Assembly (NCBI GenBank): GCA_035459025.1
Contig: DATHYT010000099.1
Location: 1-52,999 of the forward strand
Direction of reading: 5' to 3'
DNA: 52,999 nucleotides
DNA from: JAABQT01 sp035459025
GTDB taxonomy: Bacteria; Pseudomonadota; Gammaproteobacteria; Burkholderiales; SG8-39
Shown here: piece by piece, positions 25,935-35,162 of the stretch
Layout of the letters: the number at the start of each line of letters is the position of its first letter
Position numbering within the stretch: position 1 is the first letter of the stretch
The notes under the pieces: generated by a model
Databases searched by the model: none
Told to the model about the DNA's origin: nothing
What the model saw: the letters and a program-made list of their open reading frames with translations, nothing else
Program-made: the position numbers and the translations under genes

Positions 25935-27015
25935 CGCTCCTCCTCCGTTCGCTCGCCAGGTACTCCGCCGAGCGCATCTCGTGCAGCCGGCTCGCCGTGC
26001 GCTGGAACTCGGCGCTCGCGGCGCCCTCGGTGAACAGCGCCTCCGGCGGCGCCTCTGCGGCGAGCACCAGGTTCACCCGGTCATCGTAAAGCACATCCAC
26101 CAGCCAGGTGAAGCGCCGGGCGGCGTCGGCGTGCTTCGCCGACATGCGCGGCACCCCCGACAGGATCACCGTATGGAAGCGCTGCGCCAGGTCCACGTAG
26201 TCCGCGTACGAGCGCGGCCCGCCGCACAGCGCGGCGAAATCGAACCATACCAGCCCGCCTGCGCGCCGGCGGTAGGGAATTTTCCTCCCTTCGACGTCGA
26301 GCGGCTGCTTCTCTTCCTCGACGTCCTTCAGCTCGTCGAAGATGCGCTCCAGCGCCGCCTCGCCGCCCGCGCCCACGTGGTAGGCCTCCAGCTTCTCCAT
26401 CTTCAGGCGCCGGTAGTCGGTGCCGTTGTCCACCTCGACCACGTCGAGGCGTGCCTTGAGCAGCGCAATGGCGGGCGCGAAACGCGCGCGCTGCAGGCCG
26501 TCGGGATAAAGGCGGTCGGGGTGGTAGTTGCTGGTCATCACGAACTGCACACCCCGGTCCATCACCTGCCGCAGGTAGCGCCCGAGGATCATGGCGTCGG
26601 CGATGTCGGAGACGTGGAACTCGTCGAAGCAGATCAGGCGGTAGCGCCTTGCCGTGCGCGCGGCGACGGCGGCGATCGGGTCCTCGGTGCCCTTCAGCGC
26701 ATCGAGCTCGCGGTGGATTTCGCGCATGAAGTGGTGGAAATGCACGCGGCGCTTTCGCACCAGCGGCACGCAGCGGTAGAACGCGTCCATCAGGAAGCTC
26801 TTGCCGCGACCCACGGCGCCCCACAGGTACACGCCCCTGGGCAGCGCCGGCCTGACGATCAGGCGCTTCAGCGCCGAATTGCGGCGCGCCTTGTAGGCAG
26901 TCCACTCCTCGTATAGTTGCTGCAGGTGCTCGGCGGCGCGCTGCTGCGAGGGGTCGGAGGCAAAGCCCCGGCTCGCGAGGCTCTGCCGGTACAGCGCGAG
27001 GACGCCGGTACTCAA
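25894..27015 (-). CDS. zapE: cell division AFG1-type ATPase ZapE
   Basis: A 373-residue AFG1/ZapE P-loop ATPase with Walker A GAVGRGKS (66-73), a FHHFMREIH stretch after it, Walker B LICFDEF (127-133) and VQFVMTSNYHPDRLY as sensor region. Family proteins begin with an LxxYRxSLAxRGFxxDP-type segment, which here starts at about residue 6. The nearest start is a TTG at 27015 with no visible Shine-Dalgarno, so the exact start is uncertain. zapE after the 2-oxoglutarate dehydrogenase genes is a common betaproteobacterial order. Its end overlaps acuI by 41 bases. Confidence 0.9.
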   Translation of the reverse strand: MSTGVLALYRQSLASRGFASDPSQQRAAEHLQQLYEEWTAYKARRNSALKRLIVRPALPRGVYLWGAVGRGKSFLMDAFYRCVPLVRKRRVHFHHFMREIHRELDALKGTEDPIAAVAARTARRYRLICFDEFHVSDIADAMILGRYLRQVMDRGVQFVMTSNYHPDRLYPDGLQRARFAPAIALLKARLDVVEVDNGTDYRRLKMEKLEAYHVGAGGEAALERIFDELKDVEEEKQPLDVEGRKIPYRRRAGGLVWFDFAALCGGPRSYADYVDLAQRFHTVILSGVPRMSAKHADAARRFTWLVDVLYDDRVNLVLAAEAPPEALFTEGAASAEFQRTASRLHEMRSAEYLASERRRSGGKVQSLQADRGR

Positions 27016-27175
27016 GCGCGCGGCGCGCGCCGCGCGGCGGCCGCCAGCGCCGGCGACAGGCCGATCGGAATCATCGTGCGGATCGTAACCGATGCGAAGC
27101 CCTCGATGCTCTTGCGGGGCGCGCCGCGCTCGGGCACCTCGGCGATGGCGTGCATAGCGGCGTTGCCAGGGCGCA

Positions 27176-27415
27176 CTACGGCAGCCGGGCAATCAGGTCC
27201 CGCGCCGTGCGCTCCAGCACGTCGGCGAAGACCAGCGCCACCGCCTGCGTCTCCTGCTCCTGCCCGGTCACGGTGGAGGGCGTGATGAACGCGACGCCGC
27301 CCGCCTCGAGGTCGCCCGGCGCGAGCGAAATGCGCTGCTCCTGCAGCGTGGGGTAGATCTGCGTGCCGTAGCAGCCCGCGAGGGCCAGGCACAGGGCCGC
27401 GAGCGCCGCCCTCAT
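27176..27415 (-). CDS. short lipoprotein, possibly an internally deleted form
   Basis: A 79-residue predicted lipoprotein: signal peptide MRAALAALCLALAG with Cys15 after a LALAGC lipobox, then a conserved-looking GGVAFITPSTVTGQEQETQAVALVF segment. It ends abruptly with ERTARDLIARLP. From memory, related lipoproteins are near 200 residues, with the first block at the N-terminus and an ...ARxLIxRLP ending, so this copy may have lost its middle. It overlaps the lpdA stop by 4 bases (ATGA). About 160 bases with no convincing gene separate it from zapE. Function unknown. Confidence 0.6.
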   Translation of the reverse strand: MRAALAALCLALAGCYGTQIYPTLQEQRISLAPGDLEAGGVAFITPSTVTGQEQETQAVALVFADVLERTARDLIARLP

Positions 27416-28830
27416 AGGTTGAGCGCGCGCTTGTCGACCGCCAGGGCGGCTTCCTTCATCGCCTCCGAGAACGTGGGATGCGCGTGGCAGATCATGCCGA
27501 GGTCCTCGGCGGAGCCGCGGAACGCCATCGCCACCGCCGCCTCGGCGATCAATTCGCCGGCAAACGGCCCCATCACGTGCGCGCCGAGGATCTCGTCGGT
27601 CTGCGCGTGCGCGAGGATCTTCACCAGCCCGGCCGACTCGCCCAGCGCGCGCGCGCGGCCGTTGGCCGAGAACGGGAACGTCCCGGCGCGGTACTCCACC
27701 CCGTCCGCCTTCAGCTGCTGCTCGGTCTTGCCCACCCAGGCGATCTCGGGCGCGGTGTAGATCACCCAGGGCACGAGGTTGAAGTCCACGTGCGGCTTGT
27801 TGCCGGCGATGCGCTCGGCCACGGCCGCGCCCTCCTCCTCGGCCTTGTGCGCCAGCATCGGGCCGCGCACCACGTCCCCGACCGCCCACACGTTGGGCAG
27901 GTTGGTGCGGCAGTCCTCGTCCACCACGACGAAGCCCTTCTCATCGAGCATGAGGCCCGCCGCGGCCGCGTTCAGCCCCTCGGTGTTCGGTACCCGGCCG
28001 ATCGAGACGATGAGCTTGTCGCAATCCAAGGTTATGCTTGAGATATCACTTGCAGTATATTGAACCGTAACGGTTTTCTGTGATGATGAGATCTTTGAAA
28101 TCTTGACGCCGAGGCGGATGTCGAGCCCCTGCTTGGCGAACACCTTGGCGGCCTCCTTCGCGATCTGCTGATCGGCCGCACCGAGCAACTCGGGCAGCGC
28201 CTCGAGGATCGTCACTTCGGCACCGAGCCGGCGCCAGACGCTGCCGAGCTCGAGGCCGATGACACCCGCCCCGACGATCCCCAAGCGCCGGGGCACCTCG
28301 GTCAGGGCGAGCGCCCCGGCGTTGCTGAGGATCAGCTTTTCGTCGAATTCCACGCCTGGCAGGGCGCGGGCGCTCGACCCGGTGGCGATGACGACGTGCT
28401 TGGCGCTGAGCGACTGCCCGCCCACGGCGACGTAATGCCCCGCCTTGCCGGAGGCCGCCAGGCTGCCGCGCCCGTGGAAGAAGGCGACCTTGTTCTTCTT
28501 GAACAGGTAGACGATGCCGTCGTTGTTCTGCTTCACCACCTTGTCCTTGCGCTTGAGCATCTGCGCGAGGTCGAGCTCGAGCCCCTTCACTTTCACGCCG
28601 TGCTCGGCGAAGCCGTGCCCGGCCTGCTCGAAGTTCTCCGAGGACTGCAGCAGCGCCTTCGACGGAATGCAGCCGACGTTGGTGCAGGTGCCGCCGAGCG
28701 CCGGCTTGCCGCCGGCGCCTTGCCATTGGTCGACGCAGGCCACGGCCAGGCCGAGCTGCGCGGCGCGGATCGCGGCGATGTAGCCGCCGGGGCCACCCCC
28801 GATCACCACTACGTCGAAGGCTTGCGCCAC
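27412..28830 (-). CDS. lpdA: dihydrolipoyl dehydrogenase (E3)
   Basis: A 472-residue FAD disulfide oxidoreductase. It has the N-terminal GGGPGGY FAD site, the redox pair C49/C54 in GGTCTNVGC, the NAD site GAGVIGLELGS, and the dimer-interface HAHPTFSEA with its catalytic histidine. It reoxidises dihydrolipoamide on SucB in the 2-oxoglutarate dehydrogenase complex; sucB lies 3 bases upstream. Residues about 241-270 are encoded by a sharply AT-rich stretch (28022-28106) unlike the rest of the gene, though the frame stays open and the protein remains plausible. Confidence 0.96.
   Translation of the reverse strand: MAQAFDVVVIGGGPGGYIAAIRAAQLGLAVACVDQWQGAGGKPALGGTCTNVGCIPSKALLQSSENFEQAGHGFAEHGVKVKGLELDLAQMLKRKDKVVKQNNDGIVYLFKKNKVAFFHGRGSLAASGKAGHYVAVGGQSLSAKHVVIATGSSARALPGVEFDEKLILSNAGALALTEVPRRLGIVGAGVIGLELGSVWRRLGAEVTILEALPELLGAADQQIAKEAAKVFAKQGLDIRLGVKISKISSSQKTVTVQYTASDISSITLDCDKLIVSIGRVPNTEGLNAAAAGLMLDEKGFVVVDEDCRTNLPNVWAVGDVVRGPMLAHKAEEEGAAVAERIAGNKPHVDFNLVPWVIYTAPEIAWVGKTEQQLKADGVEYRAGTFPFSANGRARALGESAGLVKILAHAQTDEILGAHVMGPFAGELIAEAAVAMAFRGSAEDLGMICHAHPTFSEAMKEAALAVDKRALNL
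28022..28106 (-). other. AT-rich patch inside lpdA
   Basis: About 85 bases with roughly 37% G+C by hand count, inside a gene and window near two-thirds G+C. On the coding strand it uses TCA four times plus ATA, TTG, CAA, AAA, TAT and AGT, codons nearly absent from the flanks. Both edges are sharp. The frame is intact, and the encoded residues (KISKISSSQKTVTVQY and onward) align with the central strands of ordinary Lpd. Local import by recombination or a mosaic assembly are the main explanations. Confidence 0.8.
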
Positions 28831-28833
28831 CGC

Positions 28834-30057
28834 TCAGATCTCGAGCGCGAGCCGCGCCGGGTCTTCCAGCGCTTCCTTCATGGCGACCAGCGTGAGCACC
28901 GCCTCGCGCCCGTCGATGATGCGGTGGTCGTAAGAGAGGGCCAGGTAGTTCATCGGCCGGATCACGACCTGGCCATCCTCCACCACGGGGCGCTCCTTGG
29001 TGGCGTGCACGCCGAGGATCGCGGATTGCGGCGGGTTGATGATGGGCGTGGAGAGCATCGAGCCGAACACGCCGCCGTTGGAAATGGAGAAGGTGCCGCC
29101 GGTAAGGTCCTCCAGGGCGAGCTTCCCGTCCTGGGCCTTCTTGCCGAACTCGGCGATCTTCTTCTCGATGGCGGCGAAGGAGAGCTGGTCGGCGTCGCGC
29201 ACGATCGGCACCACCAGCCCGCGCGGGCTGCCGACCGCGACGCCGATGTCGAAATAGCCGTGGTAGACGATGTCCGTGCCGTCGATCGAGGCGTTCACGA
29301 TCGGGTACTTCTTCAGCGCGTGCACTGCCGCCTTGACGAAGAAAGACATGAAGCCCAGGCGCACGCCGTGGTCCTTTTCGAAGCGCTCCTGGTACTTCTT
29401 GCGCAGCTCGATGACGGGCTGCATGTTCACTTCGTTGAAGGTGGTGAGGATCGCCGCCGCGGACTGCGACTGCACCAGGCGCTCGGCGATGCGTGCGCGC
29501 AGCCGCGACATCGGCACGCGCTCTTCCGGGCGCCCCGCCAGCAGCTGCTCGACGCTGACGGGCGCGGGCGGCTGCTGCAGCGGAGCTCTTGCCGCCGGCG
29601 CCGCGGTGGCGGGCTGGACCGCCAGGAGGACGTCGCCTTTGGTGATGCGGCCGTCCCTGCCCGTTCCTTGAACACTCGCCAGATCGACGCCCTTCTCGGC
29701 GGCGATTTTCCTGGCGGCGGGGGCGGCGCTCGTCGCGGGCGCGAGATCCGTTTTCGCGGCTTCTGCCGCAGGACCGGCGGCAGAAGCCGCGACCTTGGAA
29801 CTGCCCGCAGAGGCCTTCGCCTCGGTATCGATCTTCGCGATCACCTCGCCCGCCACCACGGTGCCCTTGTCGCCCTTCAGCACGCTCACCAGGACGCCGT
29901 CTGCCGGGCTGGGCAGCTCGAGCACCACCTTGTCGGTCTCGATGTCGATCAGGTTCTCGTCGCGCTTCACCGCCTCGCCCTGCTTCTTGTGCCAGGCGAG
30001 CAGCGTCGCCTCGGATACCGACTCGGAGAGCTGCGGCACCTTCACTTCGACCAGCAT
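28834..30057 (-). CDS. sucB: 2-oxoglutarate dehydrogenase E2 (dihydrolipoyl succinyltransferase)
   Basis: A 407-residue E2 component. The lipoyl domain (1-80) carries K43 in ETDKVVLE. An Ala/Pro linker leads to an E3/E1-binding domain (about 107-145, ARKIAAEKGVDLASVQGTG), a second linker and a catalytic domain with H378 and D382 in YDHRIIDG. It begins one base after the sucA stop and ends 3 bases before lpdA, so the three complex subunits are tightly coupled. Confidence 0.97.
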   Translation of the reverse strand: MLVEVKVPQLSESVSEATLLAWHKKQGEAVKRDENLIDIETDKVVLELPSPADGVLVSVLKGDKGTVVAGEVIAKIDTEAKASAGSSKVAASAAGPAAEAAKTDLAPATSAAPAARKIAAEKGVDLASVQGTGRDGRITKGDVLLAVQPATAAPAARAPLQQPPAPVSVEQLLAGRPEERVPMSRLRARIAERLVQSQSAAAILTTFNEVNMQPVIELRKKYQERFEKDHGVRLGFMSFFVKAAVHALKKYPIVNASIDGTDIVYHGYFDIGVAVGSPRGLVVPIVRDADQLSFAAIEKKIAEFGKKAQDGKLALEDLTGGTFSISNGGVFGSMLSTPIINPPQSAILGVHATKERPVVEDGQVVIRPMNYLALSYDHRIIDGREAVLTLVAMKEALEDPARLALEI

Positions 30058-32931
30058 CTAGCCGTCCTTTCGCGCCGAGCTCTGCACCGGCATCACCAGG
30101 TTGTCGGTGACCGGAGCGAAGGCCGCCGCGACCAGCGCCTTCTGCTGCTCCAGGTGCAGGGACAAGTAGCCGACCGCCGGAGAGGCCGAAGAGGCGCGCA
30201 TGGCGTAAGCCAGCTGCTGGTCGGCGCGCATGTGCCGTAGCAGGTAGTGCTGGATGCGGTGCCATGCCCCCTGGTTGCCGGGCTCCTCCTGGCACCACAG
30301 CACCTCGCGGGCGTTGGCGTAGAGGTCGATGTTGGCCTGGAAGTCGTCGTGCGGGAACGGATAGAGCTGCGCGATGCGGATGATCGCCACGTCCTCGCGC
30401 GCGAGTTCGTTGCGCTTCGCGATCAGGTCGAAGAACACCTTGCCGCTGCAGAAGATGACCCGGGTCACCTTGTCGGGCTTCAGGTCTTCGTTCCATTCCG
30501 CGTTCACCGGCTTGAACTTGCTTTCCGCGAACTCGCTGATCGGCGAGACGGATTCCTTGTGCCGCAGCAGGCTCTTCGGCGTGAAGATGACGAGCGGCTT
30601 GCGGTACGGCCGGATCATCTGCCGGCGCAGGAGGAAGAAGAGTTGCACCGGCGTCGCCGGCATGCACACCTGGAGGTTGTAATCGGCGCACAGCTGGAGG
30701 AACCGTTCGATGCGGCCCGAGGAATGCTCCGGGCCCTGGCCCTCGTAGCCGTGCGGCAGCATCATCACCATGCCGCAGATGCGGCCCCACTTGACCTCGC
30801 CCGAGGCAATGAACTGGTCGATGACCACCTGGGCGCCGTTCATGAAGTCGCCGAACTGCGCTTCCCATACCACGAGCTCATTGGGCTCCGAGGTGGAGTA
30901 GCCGTACTCGAAGCCGAGCACCGCCTCCTCCGACAGCACCGAGTCGATGACCACGAAATCGCCCTGGTTCGGCGCGATATGCTGCAGCGGAACGTAGGTG
31001 CCCGCGTCGAACCTCTCGCGATTCTGGTCGTGCAGCACGGCGTGGCGGTGGAAGAACGTGCCGCGTCCGCTGTCCTGCCCCGAGATGCGCACGGCGTAGC
31101 CGTCCTTCAGCAGCGAGGCGTAGGCGAGGTTCTCCGCCATGCCCCAGTCCACCGGGATCTTGCCCTGTCCCATCAGGCGCCGGTCGGCGATGATCTTCTC
31201 GACGCGGGGGTGCAGCTTGAAGTTGGGCGGCACCGCGGTCAGGCGCTCGGCGAGCGCCTGCAGCGCCGCGAGCGGGATGCGCGTGTCGTCGTGCTCGTTC
31301 CACTTCGTGCCCCTGAATTTCGACCAGTCGACCGCGAACGGCGGCTTGTAGTTCGACAGGATCGTCTTGTTGGTGTGGAAGCCCCCTTCCAGCGCCTGTC
31401 GGTAATTGGCCGCTACCTTGTCGGCCTCGTCGGGCTCGATCACCCCCTGCGCGAGCAACCGCTCGGCGTAGAGCTTGCGGGTGCCCGGATGCTTGTTGAT
31501 GATCTTGTACATCAGCGGCTGCGTCACCATGGGCTCGTCCTGCTCGTTGTGGCCGAGCTTGCGGAAACAGACCAGGTCCACCACCACGTCCTTCCTGAAC
31601 TGGGTGCGGAAGTCGAGCGCCATCTCGATCGCCATCACCGCGGCCTCGGGATCGTCGCCGTTGACGTGAAAGATCGGCGCCTCGATCATCTTCATGACGT
31701 CGGTGCAGTACAGCGTCGAGCGCACGTCGCGCGCGTCCGAGGTGGTGAAGCCGATCTGGTTGTTGATGACGATGTGCACCGTGCCGCCGGTGCCGTAGCC
31801 GCGCGTCTGCGAGAGGTTGAGCGTCTCCTGGACCACGCCCTGCCCCGCCACCGCGGCGTCGCCGTGGATCAGGACCGGCAGCACCTGCGAGCCGTCGCGG
31901 TCCTTGCGGCGGTGCTGCCGCGCGCGCACCGAGCCCTCGACCACCGGGTTGACGATCTCCAGGTGCGAGGGGTTGAAAGCGAGCGTCAGATGCATCGGCC
32001 CGCCCGGCGTGTTGATGTCCGAGGAAAAGCCCTGGTGGTACTTGACGTCGCCGGCGAGCACCGACGCGTCGTGCTCGCCCTCGAACTCGCGGAACAGGGT
32101 CTTCGGCATCTTGCCGAGGATGTTCACGAGGACGTTGAGGCGGCCGCGGTGCGCCATGCCGAGCACCAGCTCCTGCACGCCCGCGGCGCCCGCGCGCTGC
32201 AGCAAGTGGTCGAGCACCGGGATCAGCGTGTCGCCGCCCTCGAGCGAGAAGCGCTTCTGGCCGACGTAGCGCGTGTGCAGGTAGCGCTCCAGGCCCTCGG
32301 CGGCGCTGAGGCGCTCGAGGATGTGCTTCTTCTCCTCCGCCGAGAAGCTCGGCCGCGAACGGATCGGCTCGAGGCGCTCCTGGATCCAGCGCTTCTCGGC
32401 GCGGCTGGAGAGGTACATGTACTCGACGCCGAGCGTGCCGCAGTAGGTGTCCCTCAGGTGCTGGATGATTTCGCGCAGCGTCGCCTGCTCGGCGCCCATG
32501 TAGGTGCCGGTATTGAACGGCGTGTCGAGGTCGGCCTCGCCCAGGTCGTAATAGCCCGGCTCGAGCTCGACGATGTGCGGCTTGGGCAGGCGCCTCAGGG
32601 GATCGAGGTCCGCCACCAGGCAGCCGCGGAAGCGGTACTCCGCGACCAGCTGGATCACCGAGACCTGCTTGCGATCGGGCGCAGTCTGCGCGGCGTGCCG
32701 CGCCGGCCCGCGCTTCGCCCGTTGCGCGAAGGCCTCGACGATCGGCGCGTGCGCCACGTCGCGCACCGCGCCGCCGGACCCCGGCACGCGCTGCAGTCGC
32801 TCGAAGTACTCGCGCCACTGGGCGGGCACCGCCTGGGGATCCTGCAGCCACTGCTCGTACAGCTCCTCGACGAACGGCGCGTTGCCGCCGAACAGATAGG
32901 AGTTGGCGAGGAAGTCCTTCATCTGGGCCAT
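30058..32931 (-). CDS. sucA: 2-oxoglutarate dehydrogenase E1
   Basis: A 957-residue thiamine-diphosphate decarboxylase of normal SucA length. The N-terminal SYLFGGNAPFVEELYEQW is the segment that docks to E2. GMAHRGRLNVL, GDAAVAGQG and a ThDP/Mg region ending in NNQIGFTT follow, with the C-terminal HGYEGQGPEHSSGR typical of the family. It starts 4 bases after the gltA stop; a clear Shine-Dalgarno is not visible, which suggests translational coupling. Confidence 0.97.
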   Translation of the reverse strand: MAQMKDFLANSYLFGGNAPFVEELYEQWLQDPQAVPAQWREYFERLQRVPGSGGAVRDVAHAPIVEAFAQRAKRGPARHAAQTAPDRKQVSVIQLVAEYRFRGCLVADLDPLRRLPKPHIVELEPGYYDLGEADLDTPFNTGTYMGAEQATLREIIQHLRDTYCGTLGVEYMYLSSRAEKRWIQERLEPIRSRPSFSAEEKKHILERLSAAEGLERYLHTRYVGQKRFSLEGGDTLIPVLDHLLQRAGAAGVQELVLGMAHRGRLNVLVNILGKMPKTLFREFEGEHDASVLAGDVKYHQGFSSDINTPGGPMHLTLAFNPSHLEIVNPVVEGSVRARQHRRKDRDGSQVLPVLIHGDAAVAGQGVVQETLNLSQTRGYGTGGTVHIVINNQIGFTTSDARDVRSTLYCTDVMKMIEAPIFHVNGDDPEAAVMAIEMALDFRTQFRKDVVVDLVCFRKLGHNEQDEPMVTQPLMYKIINKHPGTRKLYAERLLAQGVIEPDEADKVAANYRQALEGGFHTNKTILSNYKPPFAVDWSKFRGTKWNEHDDTRIPLAALQALAERLTAVPPNFKLHPRVEKIIADRRLMGQGKIPVDWGMAENLAYASLLKDGYAVRISGQDSGRGTFFHRHAVLHDQNRERFDAGTYVPLQHIAPNQGDFVVIDSVLSEEAVLGFEYGYSTSEPNELVVWEAQFGDFMNGAQVVIDQFIASGEVKWGRICGMVMMLPHGYEGQGPEHSSGRIERFLQLCADYNLQVCMPATPVQLFFLLRRQMIRPYRKPLVIFTPKSLLRHKESVSPISEFAESKFKPVNAEWNEDLKPDKVTRVIFCSGKVFFDLIAKRNELAREDVAIIRIAQLYPFPHDDFQANIDLYANAREVLWCQEEPGNQGAWHRIQHYLLRHMRADQQLAYAMRASSASPAVGYLSLHLEQQKALVAAAFAPVTDNLVMPVQSSARKDG

Positions 32932-32935
32932 GGCG

Positions 32936-34225
32936 TCACCGCTTGGCGATCGGCACCACTTCCCGGCGCTGCGCGCCCTTGTACAGCTGGCGCGGGCGGC
33001 CGATCTTGTACTCCGGGTCGGCGATCATCTCCTGCCACTGGGCGATCCAGCCGACGGTGCGCGCCAGAGCGAAAACGCAGGTGAACATCGACACCGGGAT
33101 GCCGAGCGCGCGCTGCACGATGCCGGAGTAGAAGTCCACGTTCGGGTAGAGCTTGCGCTCGACGAAATACGGGTCCTCGATTGCGATCTTCTCCAGCGCG
33201 ATGGCGAGCTTGAAGAGGCGATCGTTGTGCAGCCCGAGCTCGGTCAGCACTTCGTGGCAGGTCTCGCGCATGAGCTTCGCGCGCGGGTCGTGGTTCTTGT
33301 AGACGCGGTGGCCGAAGCCCATCAGGCGCACGTGCGAGCTCTTGTCCTTGACCTTCTTGATGAACTCGCCGATCTTGGAAACGTCGCCGATTTCCTCCAG
33401 CATCTGCAGGCAGGCCTCGTTGGCGCCGCCGTGCGCGGGCCCCCAGAGGCAGGCGATGCCCGCCGCGATGCAGGCGAACGGATTCGCCCCCGAGGAACCC
33501 GCCAGGCGCACGGTCGAGGTCGAGGCGTTCTGCTCGTGGTCGGCATGCAGGATGAAGATGCGGTCGAGCGCGCGCACCAGAACGTCATTGGGCTTGTATT
33601 CCTCGCACGGCGTGCCGAACATCATGCGCAGGAAGTTCGCCGTGTACGACAGGTCGTTCTTCGGATACATGAACGGCTGCCCGACGGTGTACTTGTAGGC
33701 CATCGCCGTGATCGTCGGCAGCTTGGCGATCAGGCGAAACGCCGAGATCCTGCGGTGCTCCGGATCGCCGATGTCGAGCGAGTCATGGTAGAACGCCGAC
33801 AGCGCCCCGACCACGCCGACCATCACCGCCATCGGGTGCGTGCCGCGGCGAAAGCCCGTGAAGAACCGGTTGAGCTGGTCGTGCACCATGGTGTGGTGCG
33901 TCACGACGTCGTCGAATGCGCGCTTCTCCTTGGCGTCGGGCAGCTCGCCGTTCAGCAGCAGGTAGCACACCTCGAGAAAGTCGCAGTGCTGCGCCAGCTG
34001 CTCGATCGGGTAGCCGCGGTACAGCAGCACACCGGCATCGCCGTCGATGTAGGTGATGGTCGAATTGCAGCTCGCCGTCGACAGGAACCCGGGGTCGTAG
34101 GTGAACACCCCCGTCTTGCCGTAGAGCGTGCGGATGTCCACTACGTCCGGGCCAATGCTGCCGGAGAGCACCGGGAACTCGATGGTGCGTCCATCATGCA
34201 GGGTAAGCGTGGCTTTCTTGTCCAT
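32936..34225 (-). CDS. gltA: citrate synthase
   Basis: A 429-residue type II (large, NADH-sensitive class) citrate synthase. It has an N-terminal beta domain and the three catalytic regions: the ILHADHEQNAST histidine, GPAHGGANE, and GFGHRVYKNHDPRA with its histidine; the catalytic aspartate lies further on. GGAAGGACGCC precedes the ATG at 34225. It sits between sdhE (11 bases upstream) and sucA in one gene string. The window also has prpC, which is shorter and 2-methylcitrate-type. Confidence 0.97.
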   Translation of the reverse strand: MDKKATLTLHDGRTIEFPVLSGSIGPDVVDIRTLYGKTGVFTYDPGFLSTASCNSTITYIDGDAGVLLYRGYPIEQLAQHCDFLEVCYLLLNGELPDAKEKRAFDDVVTHHTMVHDQLNRFFTGFRRGTHPMAVMVGVVGALSAFYHDSLDIGDPEHRRISAFRLIAKLPTITAMAYKYTVGQPFMYPKNDLSYTANFLRMMFGTPCEEYKPNDVLVRALDRIFILHADHEQNASTSTVRLAGSSGANPFACIAAGIACLWGPAHGGANEACLQMLEEIGDVSKIGEFIKKVKDKSSHVRLMGFGHRVYKNHDPRAKLMRETCHEVLTELGLHNDRLFKLAIALEKIAIEDPYFVERKLYPNVDFYSGIVQRALGIPVSMFTCVFALARTVGWIAQWQEMIADPEYKIGRPRQLYKGAQRREVVPIAKR

Positions 34226-34236
34226 GGCGTCCTTCC

Positions 34237-34458
34237 TTAACTGGCGCGTAAGCGCGCCACAATATCGCTCAGTTTTCCATCGTAGCGCTCGCTACGTCCG
34301 CTGATGATGTCCCACAAATCGTTGTCCGGCAGCTCGAGAAGCGCGTCGAGCTCCGCGTCTTCCGGGTGCTGCCGCAGGTAGCGCTCCAGCACCAGGTCGA
34401 GCTCCAGCAGCCCGCGACGGCACTTCCAGCGCAGCCTGTCGCGTGCCGCACGGTCCAT
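34237..34458 (-). CDS. sdhE: succinate dehydrogenase assembly factor SdhE
   Basis: A 73-residue protein with the RRGLLELD sequence, the RGxxE motif needed for covalent flavin attachment to SdhA. LLELPDNDLWDIISGR is also conserved in the family. Its ATG shares one base with the sdhB stop (TGATG). Position right after sdhB is standard for betaproteobacteria. Confidence 0.95.
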   Translation of the reverse strand: MDRAARDRLRWKCRRGLLELDLVLERYLRQHPEDAELDALLELPDNDLWDIISGRSERYDGKLSDIVARLRAS

Positions 34459-35153
34459 CAGACCGACCTCTTGACCATCATCTCCTTGATCTTGCCGATG
34501 GCTCGCGTCGGATTCAGGTTCTTCGGGCACACGTCGACGCAATTCATGATGGTGTGGCAGCGAAACAGCCGGTAAGGATCTTCCAGGTCGTCGAGGCGCT
34601 CGCTGGTCGCCTGGTCGCGCGAGTCGGCGATGAAGCGGTAGGCCTGCAGCAGGCCCGCGGGACCGACGAACTTGTCCGGGTTCCACCAGAACGACGGGCA
34701 GGACGTCGAGCAGCAGGCGCACAGGATGCATTCGTACAGGCCGTCGAGCGCCTCGCGCTCCTGCGGCGACTGCAGGCGCTCGCGCTCGGGCGGCGCATCC
34801 GCGTTGACCACATAGGGCTTGATCGAGTGGTACTGCTTGAAGAACTGCGTCATGTCGACGATCAGGTCGCGGATCACCGGCAGCCCCGGCAACGGCCGCA
34901 GCGTGACGTGCTCCGGCAGGTCGGCCACCTTGGTGATGCAGGCGAGGCCGTTCTTGCCGTTGATGTTCATGGCATCGGACCCGCACACGCCCTCGCGGCA
35001 GGAGCGCCGGAAGGCGAGGCTGTCGTCCTGCGCTTTAGCCTTGACGAGGGCGTCGAGCAGCATGCGGTCCGAATGCTCGAGCGTCACCTCGAGCTCCTGC
35101 ATGTAGGGCTTGGCGTCCTTGTCCGGGTCGTAGCGGTAGATCGACAGCTTCAT
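34458..35153 (-). CDS. sdhB: succinate dehydrogenase iron-sulfur subunit
   Basis: A 231-residue electron-transfer subunit. It carries the [2Fe-2S] ligands in SCREGVCGSDAM with NGLAC further on, then two ferredoxin-like clusters, CILCACCSTSCP and CHTIMNCVDVCP. It passes electrons from the SdhA flavin to the SdhC/D quinone site. It starts 9 bases after sdhA. Confidence 0.97.
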   Translation of the reverse strand: MKLSIYRYDPDKDAKPYMQELEVTLEHSDRMLLDALVKAKAQDDSLAFRRSCREGVCGSDAMNINGKNGLACITKVADLPEHVTLRPLPGLPVIRDLIVDMTQFFKQYHSIKPYVVNADAPPERERLQSPQEREALDGLYECILCACCSTSCPSFWWNPDKFVGPAGLLQAYRFIADSRDQATSERLDDLEDPYRLFRCHTIMNCVDVCPKNLNPTRAIGKIKEMMVKRSV

Positions 35154-35162
35154 CGGCGGGTC

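Noticed and set aside
27012..27155. A 47-codon minus-strand frame before zapE, with a TGA/TTG overlap
   Set aside because: No ribosome binding site, no recognisable sequence and composition like shadow frames. It is kept only as part of the rearrangement note.
28022..28106. The AT-rich patch as a transposon or intron insertion
   Set aside because: The reading frame and protein alignment run through it without extra residues, and I see no target duplication or terminal repeats.
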